DNA of 33,363 nucleotides. It comes from CAJAUT01 sp043809365. GTDB lineage: Bacteria; Patescibacteriota; Microgenomatia; UBA1400; UBA12108. The position numbers and the translations under genes are program-made. Under the pieces are notes generated by a model. That model worked only from the letters and a program-made list of their open reading frames with translations, was not told where the DNA came from and did no database searches. Location: NCBI GenBank assembly GCA_043809365.1, contig JAZDDW010000006.1, forward strand, positions 1 to 33,363. The letters are read 5' to 3'. Shown in pieces: positions 26,101 through 31,961 of the stretch; position 1 is the first letter of the stretch, and the number at the start of each line of letters is the position of its first letter.

Positions 26101-29100
26101 ACTGTTGTTAAGCGGTATCCCAGTGAGAACTTTGGTGGATACGGGGATTGGTTTGGCAAACAAGGAAGGTTGGTTGTGGACGAGAGTGGCAGAGAGGTTG
26201 GCGGCTTCTTTGGTCGAAAGGCCCGTGAGCTGGAGGCGGGTCAAGAGTTCACCGTTGGTTACGAGCTCTTGGGTTTGGAGGAAATGGCTGGGATCAAGCG
26301 GGTTAAAACTACGAGTGAGCGGCATGATGAGGGGGGAGCGAGTATTTTCGAGAGCGAGGGTGAGTTGGCGGGTAAGGGTGGGAGACAAACTGTTCCCGGC
26401 GGCGAGGGTAGTGATGGCGCCTCGACTTAATGGACCGGTGCCGACAAAGTCAGAGGAGATGGTGCCCAAGGTACGGATAAAGGGTTCAATCTGATCATCC
26501 GCCAGATCAATTCCCCAAGAGCGAGCCTGCGTCAGCATAGAAAGAATAGTTTTGACTTCTTGGGGATTTTGCGTGTATTTCTTACTCAAGATTAAAACGA
26601 GATCGGCTTCTGCTTCTTTACTTAAGGAGGAGCCGGATTTGGTGTAAAGTTCGGCAAGCAATGCTTTGTCCAATTGATTGAGGGTGGAGGGGGAGAGGGG
26701 GGTAGTGATTAGATTGGTAGGAGCGCGCAAGATGGTTTGATGGGCAAGGTTGGTGACAAATTCTTGTTCTCCGCCTTTGAATCCAGAATTTTTAGCGAGC
26801 TTATACAGAAAATCGGTATCGACATCGAGGAGGTTGTCGGCGGTGACTTCAAGATCTTTGATTAATTTGGTGATGATCGAGTCATCTTTGTTTAAGCCAA
26901 GGGTACTGGTGAGGGTTGAAATTCCTTGGGCAATCTTTTGGGCGGCATAGGTGTTGCTGATACTCGCTAGACTAAAGCCGGCGGCAACCTCACTAGCTCC
27001 TTTGGCAAGGGTGGTAGAGTCGAGGGCGGTGGTGGTGGTTTTTTCCACCACAGCGGAAGCGAGGCTGCGCCCGAGGGATTTTTCGATAGTTTCACCCCAG
27101 ACTTTGGGGCGAGAGAGGGTGGTGCTGACACCGCGTAAGAGAGCATCACCGACGACTTCGCCGGTTGCGCTAATGAAAGCTTGAGTAGTACCCTTTTGAG
27201 CGGCTTTTTCGAATGCGAGTTCTGCGGTTTCACGCACAGTGGCGCCGGCTGCGCGTTTGACCAAAGTTTTGTCGGCCCAACTGGCACCTTTGGTAAACAG
27301 GGAATCACCAAAACCAAGAGTTACGGCGTCGCCCACGACAAAAGTGATCTCCATACCATAGTTGCCCGCGGCGAGGAATTTCTCAATGCCGGTAGCGTTC
27401 GGGTCGGCGTAGGTGGAGGCATAACCATAGAAGGCATTGTCGACTGGGGCACCCGCGGGGATGTCGGCGCCGGTACGTGGCCCGGCGGGGTCAACATAAC
27501 GTTCGGTCCAGGCTCCGGTGAAAAAGGAGAGATTGGCAAGGGTTTTATAGATAATGCTACCCTCAACGTTGGTGGAGCTACTCTCATTGATGTCATTTAA
27601 AGTGTTGAGGCCATACTTGACTTTGGCATCGCCGCTGATGGTTTCGAGGGTATTGAGGATAAAGTTAGAGGGGAGAGCATCCTTGATTTCTGGTTTGGCG
27701 AGAGCGTTGGTAACCATACCTTGGGCAACATCAGCTTGGAGGGAAGAAGACTGGTAGTAACTGGGGGCAAAAGCGGCGGTGATGGGGGCAACGATATGAT
27801 CGACAAGAAAATTGACACCGGGGATGGCATTAATCACGGTGTTATCACGAATGGCATCGGCAAGGAGGCCTTCTTGATAAGCGGAATTAAAGGAGAGAGC
27901 GATGGGGTCGATACAAGTTTCGTCAAGACAGGTGAGGCCATTGTTACAAACCCTTCCCGTGTTGCCGTCGCAAGCTTCGTTAACCCAGGAGACCGTACCT
28001 CCGCGGGGACGGTCAAAATTGAAATTTGCGTTTTTGGTCAAACAGCTCATCCCCGGGGGACAGCCATTTTGTCCGGAGTTGAGAGCGCCACCGAGAGCGT
28101 CGGTGTTTTGGGCACAGTAACCACCGGAAGTTTGACAGGATTTGCCAGGGAGAGTATCTGCGAGGGCGGGATTGTGACAGTATTCTGCATCGGGGGCTTT
28201 TTGGACACTCTTGGTGGTACTATCCCAACAGATCCAACAACTGCCATTCTGCTCATAGGCGGAGTAAGAGGTATTACAACCGGTCTTGACGAGAGCGGGA
28301 TTGGCAGAGATGCTTTGGGCCAGGTTGGAAACAGAGGGGGAGAGAGTGGTGAGATTGAGAGCGAGAGTTTCTGGATTTTTAGAGATAGAGTTGACGGTCA
28401 GAAGAGTCTGACCAGTTTCGCTGATTTCACAGGTGCCACCGTCACAGGCAAGATAGTCGTTGTCACAAGAGCCCTTACCGACGTGATACCAGACGGGTTT
28501 GTAACAGGATTGACCCAATCCACCTTTGGCGGGATCAGAGTTGCTGGGAGGGAGAGTCGAGGTGGCTTGGGTATAGGATTGGGTCAGCTTGGTCCCGGTT
28601 AGGCGAGAACAGGCGTAATTGTGAGTGGCATCAGAGTAGGCACAGACTCCACCAGGACCGCAGGAAGCGGCACAAAATGAGGAAGTAGTTTGTTCAATTT
28701 TCGCGACGGATTGGGGATCAACGTAGGCGTTATTTTGGACGATTTGGGAGATGGTCTCACTAGAGGCGGGAGTATCATCTTCGAGTTTTTCTTTGATGAG
28801 GGCAGTTGTGGCAATCGAGCGGGAGAGCTTGGTGTCGTACTCACATTTGCCGGCTTGAGTGGTAGAGTCGCCCGCACAAACTGTACCGTAAGCACAAGGG
28901 GAAGTGGCAGAAGTACCTTTGAAAACTACATCGGAGTTGAGCTGGTCGAGACAACAGGTTTCTCCCTGGGCACCACACTCTTCTTTGTGAAAATTGATGG
29001 TGCGAGTACCGAGGCTTTCGGTGCGACTGGTGGGGAGAAGGGAGGGATCTAGATTAGTTAAAGTGACACAAACAGCGTTGCCTTTTTCGTCGATGGCACA

Positions 29101-31095
29101 GTCGCGAGTGGCGGAGGTACAAGAGTGGCGACAGCGATTTAGCTTGTCAGCTAAATAACTTTGTGGATCGAGAGCCACTTCGGCTTGGGCGGCGGCGGCG
29201 GGATCGAGTTTGGCGAGAGTTTTCATCGCATAGTCGTTAAGTCCCGCGGTGGTATTACAGTCGTAGGTGGTAGCGTTGCTTTGCGGGGCTATGAGAGAGG
29301 TGTAACGCAGACAATCCTGCTTGAGGGCGGTAAGCTGGGCGGGAGTGCCTTGATTGGTAACGACGTTATAATATTCTTCGATGGTGCTGGACTTTTGTTG
29401 TTCGGCATCGATTTGTGCTTGTAGTTTATTTGCATTAGCAATTGCGATTACGGCTTGGTCATAGGCTTGGGAGTCGAGAAGCTTGAGTTTGGCCAGAGCT
29501 TCGGATGAGAGTTTGGGATCTTTGCCAAGAGCAACGTCGTAAAGCTTGGCCACTTCTTGTTTGCGCTCGACCTCTTGAGCGTATGCGGGGTCAGCATTTG
29601 CCAGCCAGCCAGTTGCAAAGGTGGTAAGACTGGCGCCGGTACAGTTGGTTTGACCGTAGGAAAGGCAGAGTGTTTGAAGGTTGGCTAGATTGGTGGCGGA
29701 TTGACCGGTAGTTGTGCCCAGAAGATAATTGCCAATGTCGTTGGGGATTACTGGAATGGTGACCATGTTGCCGTTTTTGCAGACTTGAGAACTGGTTTCT
29801 CCGGCGATGACGCGACCAGATGGTAGTTGATAGCCACCGCCCAGGACACAGGTCGCATTTTCGGGTTTGTTCTGCGTCATATACGTGGGGAGGATGGTGG
29901 GGGTGGTACAGTTGGTGACCCCGGGAGTGTCGGCACGATTGACTTCGTTGCAAGGCACAAATTCACCATTTTTACAAATTTTGACCGCGGTTCTTTCGCC
30001 AGTTTCAGTGGTGGTGGCGGCTCCCCCCAAAGCTGACTCACCGCTTGGGATTGTGACGTAGGTGGTGCCTGCGGCGGTGGTGTAGCTGGTGCTACAGGCG
30101 GCGGTACCACCACTGACGAGAGCGGGGACGGGAGTTGTTTGGTTGGGATCGACGTCTCCTGATATCGTAGTTGGTGGTTTAACATATTCTGGAGGAGTAT
30201 AGGCGACGGGATCTACCCAACTGCCGTTGAGACATTTTTTACCGTCCGCACGAGTAGCGCCGTCGCCAACGGTAACGTAGAGATCTCCTTGTTTGTCGCT
30301 GCAGTTAGATCGCCTGTCGCCACCCTCTTCGCCTTCGGCGGTGTCAACAGGAGGTGTGACCACGTTGGCTCCGGATTCGTGGAGGGGCTTGCATTTACCG
30401 CTAGGTACCCAATTGCCGTTTTGACATTGAGAACAGGTGTAGTCGCCGTCATTGTCAACTCCGCCGGTGTAGGCGTATTGACCGTCTTGAATGATGACGC
30501 CTTTGCTGGTTCCTTCGCAGGTGGCTCCAGTGGGGGAGGGGGAGGGTGGGAGGGGAGGCGATTCGGGAAGGGGCGGGCTTGGAGGTGTGAGGGGCTGTTG
30601 GACAATGGCGGTCCCGGTGCAGTGAGCTTCTTCGGTGGTGCGATTGTTTTCGGTGATAATGGTTCCGGAACATTTTTCTACAGTGGGGGAATTGGGGTCA
30701 GCTTTCCAGGTGCCTTCTTCGGCGGTGCAACGTGCCTGAGAAGAGATATTGGATTTGCTGGAGCCATAATAGCAACCGTAGGTCTTGGACTTGACGCTGA
30801 CAATCTTGCAGGGTGGCGTTCCTTTGTTGCAATCTGACATGGTACATTGTTTTGATTTGGTGGTGGTGGACGTTTTTTCAGGAATCCATTTACAGCCCGA
30901 TGTACGGGTACAGGTAGCTTGGTCTGAACCGCCACATTGAGTAGTTACATTGATGGAAAGAGGTTTTAGGAAATGGGGGAGGGAGAGCTGGGAGGAGAGG
31001 GTGAGAAGGGCGTCGTTGAAGTGGGGGTTTTGGATAGCTAGAGTGGTTCCGGCCAACAAAAATAGTGCTAGTACAATAGCAATTTTCAACTTCAT
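13591..31095 (-). CDS. Giant secreted multidomain protein, 5834 aa
   Basis: A single uninterrupted frame of 17.5 kb with no named family. N-terminal signal peptide (MKLKIAIVLALFLLAGTTLA). Order from N to C: Cys-rich modules (~50-1060) with a Pro-rich spacer (~170-190) and a helical internal duplication (~480-640); helical region (~1080-1700) with one hydrophobic stretch near 1255; SecA-like helicase (~1715-2350); FHA-like beta region (~2690-2775); zincin 1 (HEDQH, 2994-2998); zincin 2 (HETVH, 3581-3585); kinase-like region with GDFG (3809-3812); unassigned helical sequence (~3900-5080); nucleotidyltransferase (~5130-5330); second Cys-rich region (~5450-5600); zincin 3 (HELSH, 5702-5706). ATG 31095 lies 6 nt past a TTGATC-17-TACAGT promoter. 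I infer a surface or exported effector acting on another cell or on the cell's own envelope. One AAGGCTACGG-type repeat lies in a linker (~2640). The open frame is certain; individual domain calls vary. Confidence 0.9.
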   Translation of the reverse strand: MKLKIAIVLALFLLAGTTLAIQNPHFNDALLTLSSQLSLPHFLKPLSINVTTQCGGSDQATCTRTSGCKWIPEKTSTTTKSKQCTMSDCNKGTPPCKIVSVKSKTYGCYYGSSKSNISSQARCTAEEGTWKADPNSPTVEKCSGTIITENNRTTEEAHCTGTAIVQQPLTPPSPPLPESPPLPPSPSPTGATCEGTSKGVIIQDGQYAYTGGVDNDGDYTCSQCQNGNWVPSGKCKPLHESGANVVTPPVDTAEGEEGGDRRSNCSDKQGDLYVTVGDGATRADGKKCLNGSWVDPVAYTPPEYVKPPTTISGDVDPNQTTPVPALVSGGTAACSTSYTTAAGTTYVTIPSGESALGGAATTTETGERTAVKICKNGEFVPCNEVNRADTPGVTNCTTPTILPTYMTQNKPENATCVLGGGYQLPSGRVIAGETSSQVCKNGNMVTIPVIPNDIGNYLLGTTTGQSATNLANLQTLCLSYGQTNCTGASLTTFATGWLANADPAYAQEVERKQEVAKLYDVALGKDPKLSSEALAKLKLLDSQAYDQAVIAIANANKLQAQIDAEQQKSSTIEEYYNVVTNQGTPAQLTALKQDCLRYTSLIAPQSNATTYDCNTTAGLNDYAMKTLAKLDPAAAAQAEVALDPQSYLADKLNRCRHSCTSATRDCAIDEKGNAVCVTLTNLDPSLLPTSRTESLGTRTINFHKEECGAQGETCCLDQLNSDVVFKGTSATSPCAYGTVCAGDSTTQAGKCEYDTKLSRSIATTALIKEKLEDDTPASSETISQIVQNNAYVDPQSVAKIEQTTSSFCAASCGPGGVCAYSDATHNYACSRLTGTKLTQSYTQATSTLPPSNSDPAKGGLGQSCYKPVWYHVGKGSCDNDYLACDGGTCEISETGQTLLTVNSISKNPETLALNLTTLSPSVSNLAQSISANPALVKTGCNTSYSAYEQNGSCWICWDSTTKSVQKAPDAEYCHNPALADTLPGKSCQTSGGYCAQNTDALGGALNSGQNGCPPGMSCLTKNANFNFDRPRGGTVSWVNEACDGNTGRVCNNGLTCLDETCIDPIALSFNSAYQEGLLADAIRDNTVINAIPGVNFLVDHIVAPITAAFAPSYYQSSSLQADVAQGMVTNALAKPEIKDALPSNFILNTLETISGDAKVKYGLNTLNDINESSSTNVEGSIIYKTLANLSFFTGAWTERYVDPAGPRTGADIPAGAPVDNAFYGYASTYADPNATGIEKFLAAGNYGMEITFVVGDAVTLGFGDSLFTKGASWADKTLVKRAAGATVRETAELAFEKAAQKGTTQAFISATGEVVGDALLRGVSTTLSRPKVWGETIEKSLGRSLASAVVEKTTTTALDSTTLAKGASEVAAGFSLASISNTYAAQKIAQGISTLTSTLGLNKDDSIITKLIKDLEVTADNLLDVDTDFLYKLAKNSGFKGGEQEFVTNLAHQTILRAPTNLITTPLSPSTLNQLDKALLAELYTKSGSSLSKEAEADLVLILSKKYTQNPQEVKTILSMLTQARSWGIDLADDQIEPFIRTLGTISSDFVGTGPLSRGAITTLAAGNSLSPTLTRQLTLALENTRSPLIMPLTRSFNPLDPSHFLQTQELVTNGELLTRLQLTGLSTKEAANLSATLVHNQPSLFAKPIPVSTKVLTGIPLNNSADAKIISSWLDDTTGTFKNIKIEGGKIVPNANTTLSQQELNLITSLNDDFDTLLKASNFTGLRDEQIDADLRTLVLLAQTPDDSTLRIILNPTTGGGKNTVLTPLLAKYHLDRGSTFIESVGKNQLADALSRDKQLVSLYGAQNILHITKDGSGQTLIRNLAGNDVPVDDILARLADPAGKPFKITMLTDDLGFALNDVVALELGESVSNPKLAQMWTDIFASKPAANIDEMGTLTGRWMSSQGIPMAIAKLSGEKTSIGLKNGQEILDVFAETADHPLVQGARDGTVVLSRNAQSLALDPLTSAQRKEAITSSLKRAQQELGSDSPAHSIIQNVLNQPDLGKLTEEFDALRRASLAELQNQFGDDVAPDLYRAMRVGDAHHDALYSRLSVISMIPGDEYTVENGLIKLAKDKAITNQQYSAPMQALALQEEGLAKLNATGVALADLEVNSRSIVSDASTLFDRLGAIYGTDATDALPKAKFGFTTLYESIPLHEPQLVKTGANLEDIAQDLAATVRTKLDNGEIAMVIDMKSGAAVGQNLDQTAITNLKAITAKAKPGETFYVALLNGDGTQALYKIDPAKLAGASSIDDIGELIAKDLSPEELYEQSVKLLGDENNKVVAYFQNRTRGTNFKPPSGDPPKNIISEALVVGDATTFIKDETFQSAGRLRGYASSPYSLFLSGTTESLSPRNAVKLALSNQERVVADETVGRLIKQITSDETRQITSALRQACAGNPAFLTELKDFESQISHAGLAFPTTPTREATLDVLYKEYETATARKVAILARAQKAGVSPDIISDLTRRYSLTTPLSKAEFGQALAGGIIAGKETTSRNLIIATLNDIGTSFPSEYTRGSTNTMALSDLAVRSGFVQTTTPTLASRITQPLTNLMTRIQSSITTALTVIATPLRTLTTRISSALTRQALPTPPTTPTAPAISTKEQIDLTKVGLIQSTTHTAIHNLLSQLSNTPTLPISPVRSLGEGGLTPISDSIRQAIASLLDRPTSPSVPSQKIEWIDDAIAYTNTSYIYPDGYGLSFESNKPSLVIVNYPAETHAVMVVVSNKTPLNSPITINGKTSTLQAIFSGEDSIFLNYGDILTFGNTTVKIVKDSSNANGKVTTISRSTTPDPKLDLPAQLDNASKLTGTARREAIDTFRINLQTRYQTITRLQNNLAQKISDNPNITRDEILNLTFQEAQNSQLTNAEINNLLFAVNSYMLQHTRIQELRQQYLTPISLWQAAFGFVPQGIIRVEYSYSTINFISNDHTDFARAYKTPGNVANQQPIQLTPKEVANVINKVGGFHKNSSSLIPGTENIFNVDRADQDLVDTIAHEDQHSLFQTIQLALFPNIQALTPSLDQNKLQEQISSLSSQLNLESDYLSVGNITRLNLTENEQHQITQAHQNQQSTYVIRPNEIIYYDPTNSSELFYIYRGQNLAELASVIARFSFNSRLGAEINVANEILAQIAGNQKTGKSWDSYKEDVVTALQHSNYTYFVDNLAPIRTQIMKSIPQKSSTHDVLDQYSQNGQPLQQYMLDKYFSADAQNQLVQQAVNAFGTLLSKGYSHAEAAILLQSIRLANWTSLARRLPTLETPTSSPFTQLKTWFNSLFHNSQSPSTLPTPQETLTPPTDTLIHLSASSTTLDIDLTQPIRLQTIVEVSGKLSTSGDMSPQIFQTREELIASIAIDQQNVTEAVARNNADKLQTTRAVVIIHYTDHSGKTQVSNIPYAQPVTLISPSTSLPPGVRTYADAIGVPYSQIKLLKTTTGTTGEEYYQIRVNDTYDMGIDENGAGWGGGVQVTSSNTTLPYESRVSQALTGYTINDTQQLVTKLLADQVKILAETELLKPEIRRTNPKEYLDNILGVAAKHNIPIKSFDEIPQQFQNEIPATNAFYDDSWGTDAVYVKNPTSLDPTELGKLAHETVHAIDYRNNPELPIEIKEYRAYIAEYNLASLTTDPITEIQKTLTFIFGDKSIAGSIRGYLNQHNITTMPWETNANSLVISEETDLGIPSSESLKTTRARINSHGQDLGYFILKELSSPVAVQRQKDNYHYLKEHGFPVPPEMIEIPGRPNTLGFTDLTHNGKLELYSFNTPADDIPQLTKINNIGVISQSLQDIATRADELGIIIPNDSYFIIIDSTTKTGQVIIGDFGNAPLEKATAISQFGYTESDTTQRLTEQFINIIRSNLTSTTTQASPSLLLRTREWANHRYQNFKLNQWKNRLGDTLSDAQKDEVINTLKAEPDGNKLISVLVSHRTPQIYLSKLKFRDDNDKVTALIQVVTLARTIQISQPKINPHDLLNGLLNQYSDINWDKIQPHSTQLSNILLSNNPYATTELFKRLSNSGLDLETALPILTSISELLRNTSYLDTWDLVSMIGEKPTQSTLDTLVSNLNPLGQILRSIPKQNSQNKVIQDGDLFPTIHDLAEKENATNLFFQISLHIDDLVISSQTFNNRFGSNYSGEVMVTGLKSPNLETYLNRLNNLTISQRHHLTVIFNNIHNLGEKKPIKKQFNYLNSGVTEALRVFTLNDNPEESFNFLDEIVKESNYLPLATSSFDKNYYLLETLKIINADNFSPDHIFWIFNHLKNEPNIGKYGIYPQALKIWASMNNDEHFATWLEAVKNTSNLNNILNISALNPSLAPEILTAINHLSQYFPENASINISYLLQYSWDRVSRNNIPTVNPHDIISLNQDIATLELTTKNYPGETGKFLLTAILEHKEAIELARTISRRPSVFRPLFSASDTMAVVKSKLQIIANGNTIQQGIQQVRLNALQEAMVRGIKPAISKKIMDNPPALSGSATNELIRILDLYQYNSYYPSDYTIKPDSLPQLSSFISSLLPGIPSEQLTDLTRTCSTSPSFLLFITSFKKELLPYLSRTYPTTHAYSVAGEIVSDLFFTPALSNPELWDANYFEYLSNNPNATKEELATNIISGLTNDQQIDAAWGIIQKQDVDQLIATLSREQQRFWQTFRDYPLLRNRWLEPGGIEFFYSLSADQINIYTILATKIDESPVSLIQKIKEPLIVQLLQVKDPVGTYENIDRTLTYNNLPEFIKLIRVFNYLYPKTILDSKISFRTSPAIQAQKSDGMRRLILQLDLFHAAVESGNRNLESYLSLFSDYANLVDQFMQGKELDPPETKQVVSFITKMDALYRSSNLTRIRSGLDLDLQQAFNQTYLRAFIQNTLYTDLSITPETSLIGRIEELFLHNTGYTSLRDIVSHMQGIRAETTSRNLAYASTHPQLTLDAGDLTKAMVTTPKTGVILSILENGPRATELMGDLAGNDSTPLDTDLFMTTIADAQVGYQTAIQQSLASTTFGSLIFVTKNLPNRFYRSDLGESAQKGQFELFVTGVIDAERHVGIRGAYPSSYFDAIINNGFTESELDTLYQSIMLNGFYIPVYSKEGQLIFTPQMYADRLKFFAGVHEQPLKVTTLTPQDIFAKLIKHNSLDPDPSVNSQDIQRVETPVRAKIHAILTSFGISLAENPASANLTDALLINIGSSGRGTNLPKDYDFDYTLILNRRDFKQSGVIAAALRSTFPHLAEIYAASGESFNQVRFNQVNLPELTETIDLDVGITTREDSLLYSSNQAVSDRLNSLPPPDKQQVVSNILLAKKLLKDGHAYKAYEDGGFGGIGVENWILSHNGNIREAFKSFWQASHDQKGNELTLDEFRKNYPLFDPGTNLRGQYFDDYINKLNNSGYQNMLKVINQYLRHQSISSSSPALLPTGVVQSLFTTLSTSPLLTLLPDYPTLTYNVMTWARNLPLISTWFQSLRGQSSSTTTTAPLSQQLDDFIDPQTDCLTSNVAYLIPRAHASSSIIASVCPLWEKTIVQSINTLEKIFNPKPPHSTNLLPILPSTSQCGQENQACCDKDLESKCADGLIPTQWSNSCQCTPILDPNDNFCWGKVLHFSSSEDSEVCINGCIQGSCAAVEGSNCSKQEEQTVKPNSANKDRYLFCNNGIWNPIGNNHKITFVGCSNAFSNAHLKALLPIQDYIFPNSDLEITCGSTVGFNTYFKKTSSGYTSTISMQCDPVQFPTDCATTLTHELSHAWVTIKNQQNIFSRFLLFTQLDPYLKFSADNQSFNQAIGCQLSQKDPKDPNNNLYSYSKETAVDDDKYGPFIEYKDGIASSHLGCWEAFALANNHYVYNSQYQHDNYPIQYEWIKNNIYQSHEFLTAP
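15106..15708 (-). other. Nucleotidyltransferase (pol-beta / CCA-like) domain of the giant protein
   Basis: GSSGRGTNLP starts at Gly5157. Carboxylates Asp5168, Asp5170 and Asp5172 lie in DYDFDY, and the third-strand TIDLDVG has Asp5228/Asp5230. A downstream block LLKDGHAYKA...GGFGGIGVENWILSHNG resembles the GFSGYLCELLI region of archaeal-type CCA-adding enzymes and related OAS/CD-NTase proteins. Confidence 0.7.
19546..20058 (-). other. Kinase-like region of the giant protein
   Basis: Lys3696 in FILKELSS can be the ATP-binding Lys. NYHYLKEHGFPVP resembles the alphaC and hinge-proximal region of kinase-fold enzymes, and VIIGDFGNAP (DFG 3810-3812) follows YFIIIDSTTKTG. No HRD-type catalytic loop is evident, so it may be a divergent or inactive kinase. 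Confidence 0.45.
20221..20538 (-). other. Zincin-like domain 2 of the giant protein
   Basis: HETVH at 3581-3585 (LAHETVHAIDY), with Glu3601 in EYRAYIAEYN as candidate third ligand 16 residues later. Its surroundings resemble small toxin-type zincins (TELGKLAHETVH). Confidence 0.6.
21706..22488 (-). other. Zincin-like domain 1 of the giant protein
   Basis: HEDQH at 2994-2998 (DTIAHEDQHSLFQ) in a helix-like context. A candidate third ligand, Glu3123, lies in NEILAQIAG. HExxH with a distal Glu is the gluzincin pattern. Confidence 0.5.
22771..23028 (-). other. FHA-like beta region of the giant protein
   Basis: Residues ~2690-2775: a run of predicted beta strands (VMVVVSNKTP, TINGKTSTLQ) ending in LNYGDILTFGNTTVKIVK, which resembles the L-x-x-GD-x-[IL]-x-[IF]-G ending of FHA domains. 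The classical FHA Ser and His residues are not clearly present, so this is tentative. Confidence 0.35.
23151..23177 (-). repeat. Short repeat inserted in a linker of the giant gene
   Basis: On the + strand GTCCTCCTTCGCCAAGGCTA then CGGACGG; the coding strand gives VRSLGEGG in a Ser/Thr/Pro linker (~residue 2640). It shares CCTCCTTCGCxxAGGC with 6962-6986. Confidence 0.45.
24046..25953 (-). other. SecA-like helicase domain of the giant protein
   Basis: Q-type motif LRDEQIDA precedes motif I NPTTGGGKNT (1756-1765), followed by a SecA-like LADALSRDKQLVSLYG. Motif II is DEMG (1895-1898). Motif V is TRGTN (2293-2297; compare GRGTDI in SecA). Motif VI QSAGRLRG (2329-2336) sits in a block like SecA's LQLRGRSGRQG...LSLED. 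The phosphate-binding Lys is Lys1763, with Asn where Thr/Ser usually follows. Confidence 0.7.
27915..30939 (-). other. N-terminal Cys-rich module array of the giant protein
   Basis: Residues ~53-1060. A motif C-x-N-G-x-W/F/M with a following Pro recurs: CQNGNWVPSGKC, CLNGSWVDP, CKNGEFVPC, CKNGNMVTIP. A CG-x5-CC module (CGAQGETCCLD...C...C...GKC) resembles knottin-type folds. Two helical segments around 480 and 590 share the pattern [L/D]-C-L-x-Y ... C ... LA-x-x-DPA and look like an internal duplication. Disulfide-rich architecture fits export. Confidence 0.75.
31030..31095 (-). other. Signal peptide of the giant protein
   Basis: Residues 1-22: Lys at 2 and 4, then a hydrophobic core (IAIVLALFLLAG) and TTLA before the mature chain. 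It looks like a Sec signal with an Ala at the likely cleavage site. Confidence 0.85.
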
Positions 31096-31130
31096 ACATC
31101 CACTGTAACCTCTGGGCGACTCGAGATCAA
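31096..31130 (-). promoter_or_regulatory. Promoter of the giant gene, leaderless type
   Basis: On the - strand: TTGATC (31130-31125), 17 bp, TACAGT (31107-31102), then 6 nt to the ATG at 31095. There is no SD in those 6 nt, so the transcript should begin at or beside the start codon. Confidence 0.6.
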
Positions 31131-31172
31131 TAACCTATAAGAAGGAAAAATCCAGGCGGGAAATGACCAAAT

Positions 31173-31910
31173 TTATTTTTTCTTGAATCCCTCGATGGCT
31201 TTTAAGACCTCGATGGGGACGGCAAAGACGATCGTGTTGCTGGCGTCCGAACTAATGTCATTGATCGAGTTGAGGGTGCGCAGGTGCAGGGCGCCGGGAG
31301 ACTTCGCCAGTTTGGCGGCGGCTTGGGCGAGGTTGGCGCTGGCCATGAGCTCTCCTTCGGAGTTGATGATGGTCGCACGTTTCTCGCGCTCGGCCTCGGC
31401 TTGTTTGGCCATGGTGCGAACCATGGATTCGGGGAGCTCGATATCTTTGAGTTCGACCGTTTGGACGTCGATACCCCAATCGGTCGCGTGCCTTTCGACA
31501 ATGGAGAGGATCTTGGTAGCGATCTTTTCGCGCTGAGAGAGGAGCTCGTCGAGCGTAGCTTCGGAGGCGACCCGACGCATGGTAGTTTGGGCGAGCTGGA
31601 GCATGGCGTAGAAGACATCCTCGACCTCATTGATGGTTTTGGCGGAGTCGGTGACTTTGTAGTAGATGACGGCGTTCATTTTGCAGGTCACATTGTCTTT
31701 GGTAATGGTATCTTGCTTGGGGACGTCGACGGCTTTGGTGCGAATGTCGACTTTGCGGAAAGATTGGAAAATGGGAATGACGAACTTCCAGCCTGGACCA
31801 ATAATGTAGCTAAAACGACCCATGGTGTAAACGACACCGCGCTCGTACTCGTTGACTTGTTTGAGGGAGATGAGGACGAGGAAAATAATGAGAGGGAGAA
31901 TGATTTCCAT
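31173..31910 (-). CDS. Slipin / SPFH (band 7, stomatin-like) membrane protein
   Basis: 245 aa. An N-terminal hydrophobic anchor (~3-17, IILPLIIFLVLISL) is followed by the SPFH/band 7 domain: VNEYERGVVYTMGRF, GPGWKFVIPIFQSF, KVDIRTKAVDVPKQDTITKDNV and the alpha region DELLSQREKIATKIL...WGIDVQTVELKDIELP. A C-terminal coiled-coil (EAEREKRATIINSEGE) and a hydrophobic tail complete the slipin pattern. Slipins form membrane microdomain scaffolds and commonly associate with NfeD-type proteases; none is seen here. GGAG precedes ATG 31910 by 9 nt, and TATACT is upstream near 31947. It sits 77 nt upstream of the giant gene, same strand, but each has its own promoter. Confidence 0.92.
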   Translation of the reverse strand: MEIILPLIIFLVLISLKQVNEYERGVVYTMGRFSYIIGPGWKFVIPIFQSFRKVDIRTKAVDVPKQDTITKDNVTCKMNAVIYYKVTDSAKTINEVEDVFYAMLQLAQTTMRRVASEATLDELLSQREKIATKILSIVERHATDWGIDVQTVELKDIELPESMVRTMAKQAEAEREKRATIINSEGELMASANLAQAAAKLAKSPGALHLRTLNSINDISSDASNTIVFAVPIEVLKAIEGFKKK

Positions 31911-31961
31911 AATTCTTAAGCTCCAGCTAAAGATAATTAAGTCGAGTATAACAGAAAATAT

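Noticed and set aside
25778..26494. Open frame opposite the SecA-like part of the giant gene
   Set aside because: Arg/Ser/Val-rich composition is typical of an antisense shadow, and the helicase motifs lie on the other strand.
27721..28602. Long open frame on the + strand opposite the giant gene
   Set aside because: It is a mirror of the giant coding frame in a high-GC, Gly/Ala/Thr-rich stretch. It has no SD or promoter, and its product is a Gly/Thr/Val-rich shadow with no domain.
31284..31919. Open frame opposite the slipin gene
   Set aside because: The slipin gene in the same DNA has a complete SPFH domain; the opposite frame is a shadow rich in Asp/Gly/Phe with no start signal.
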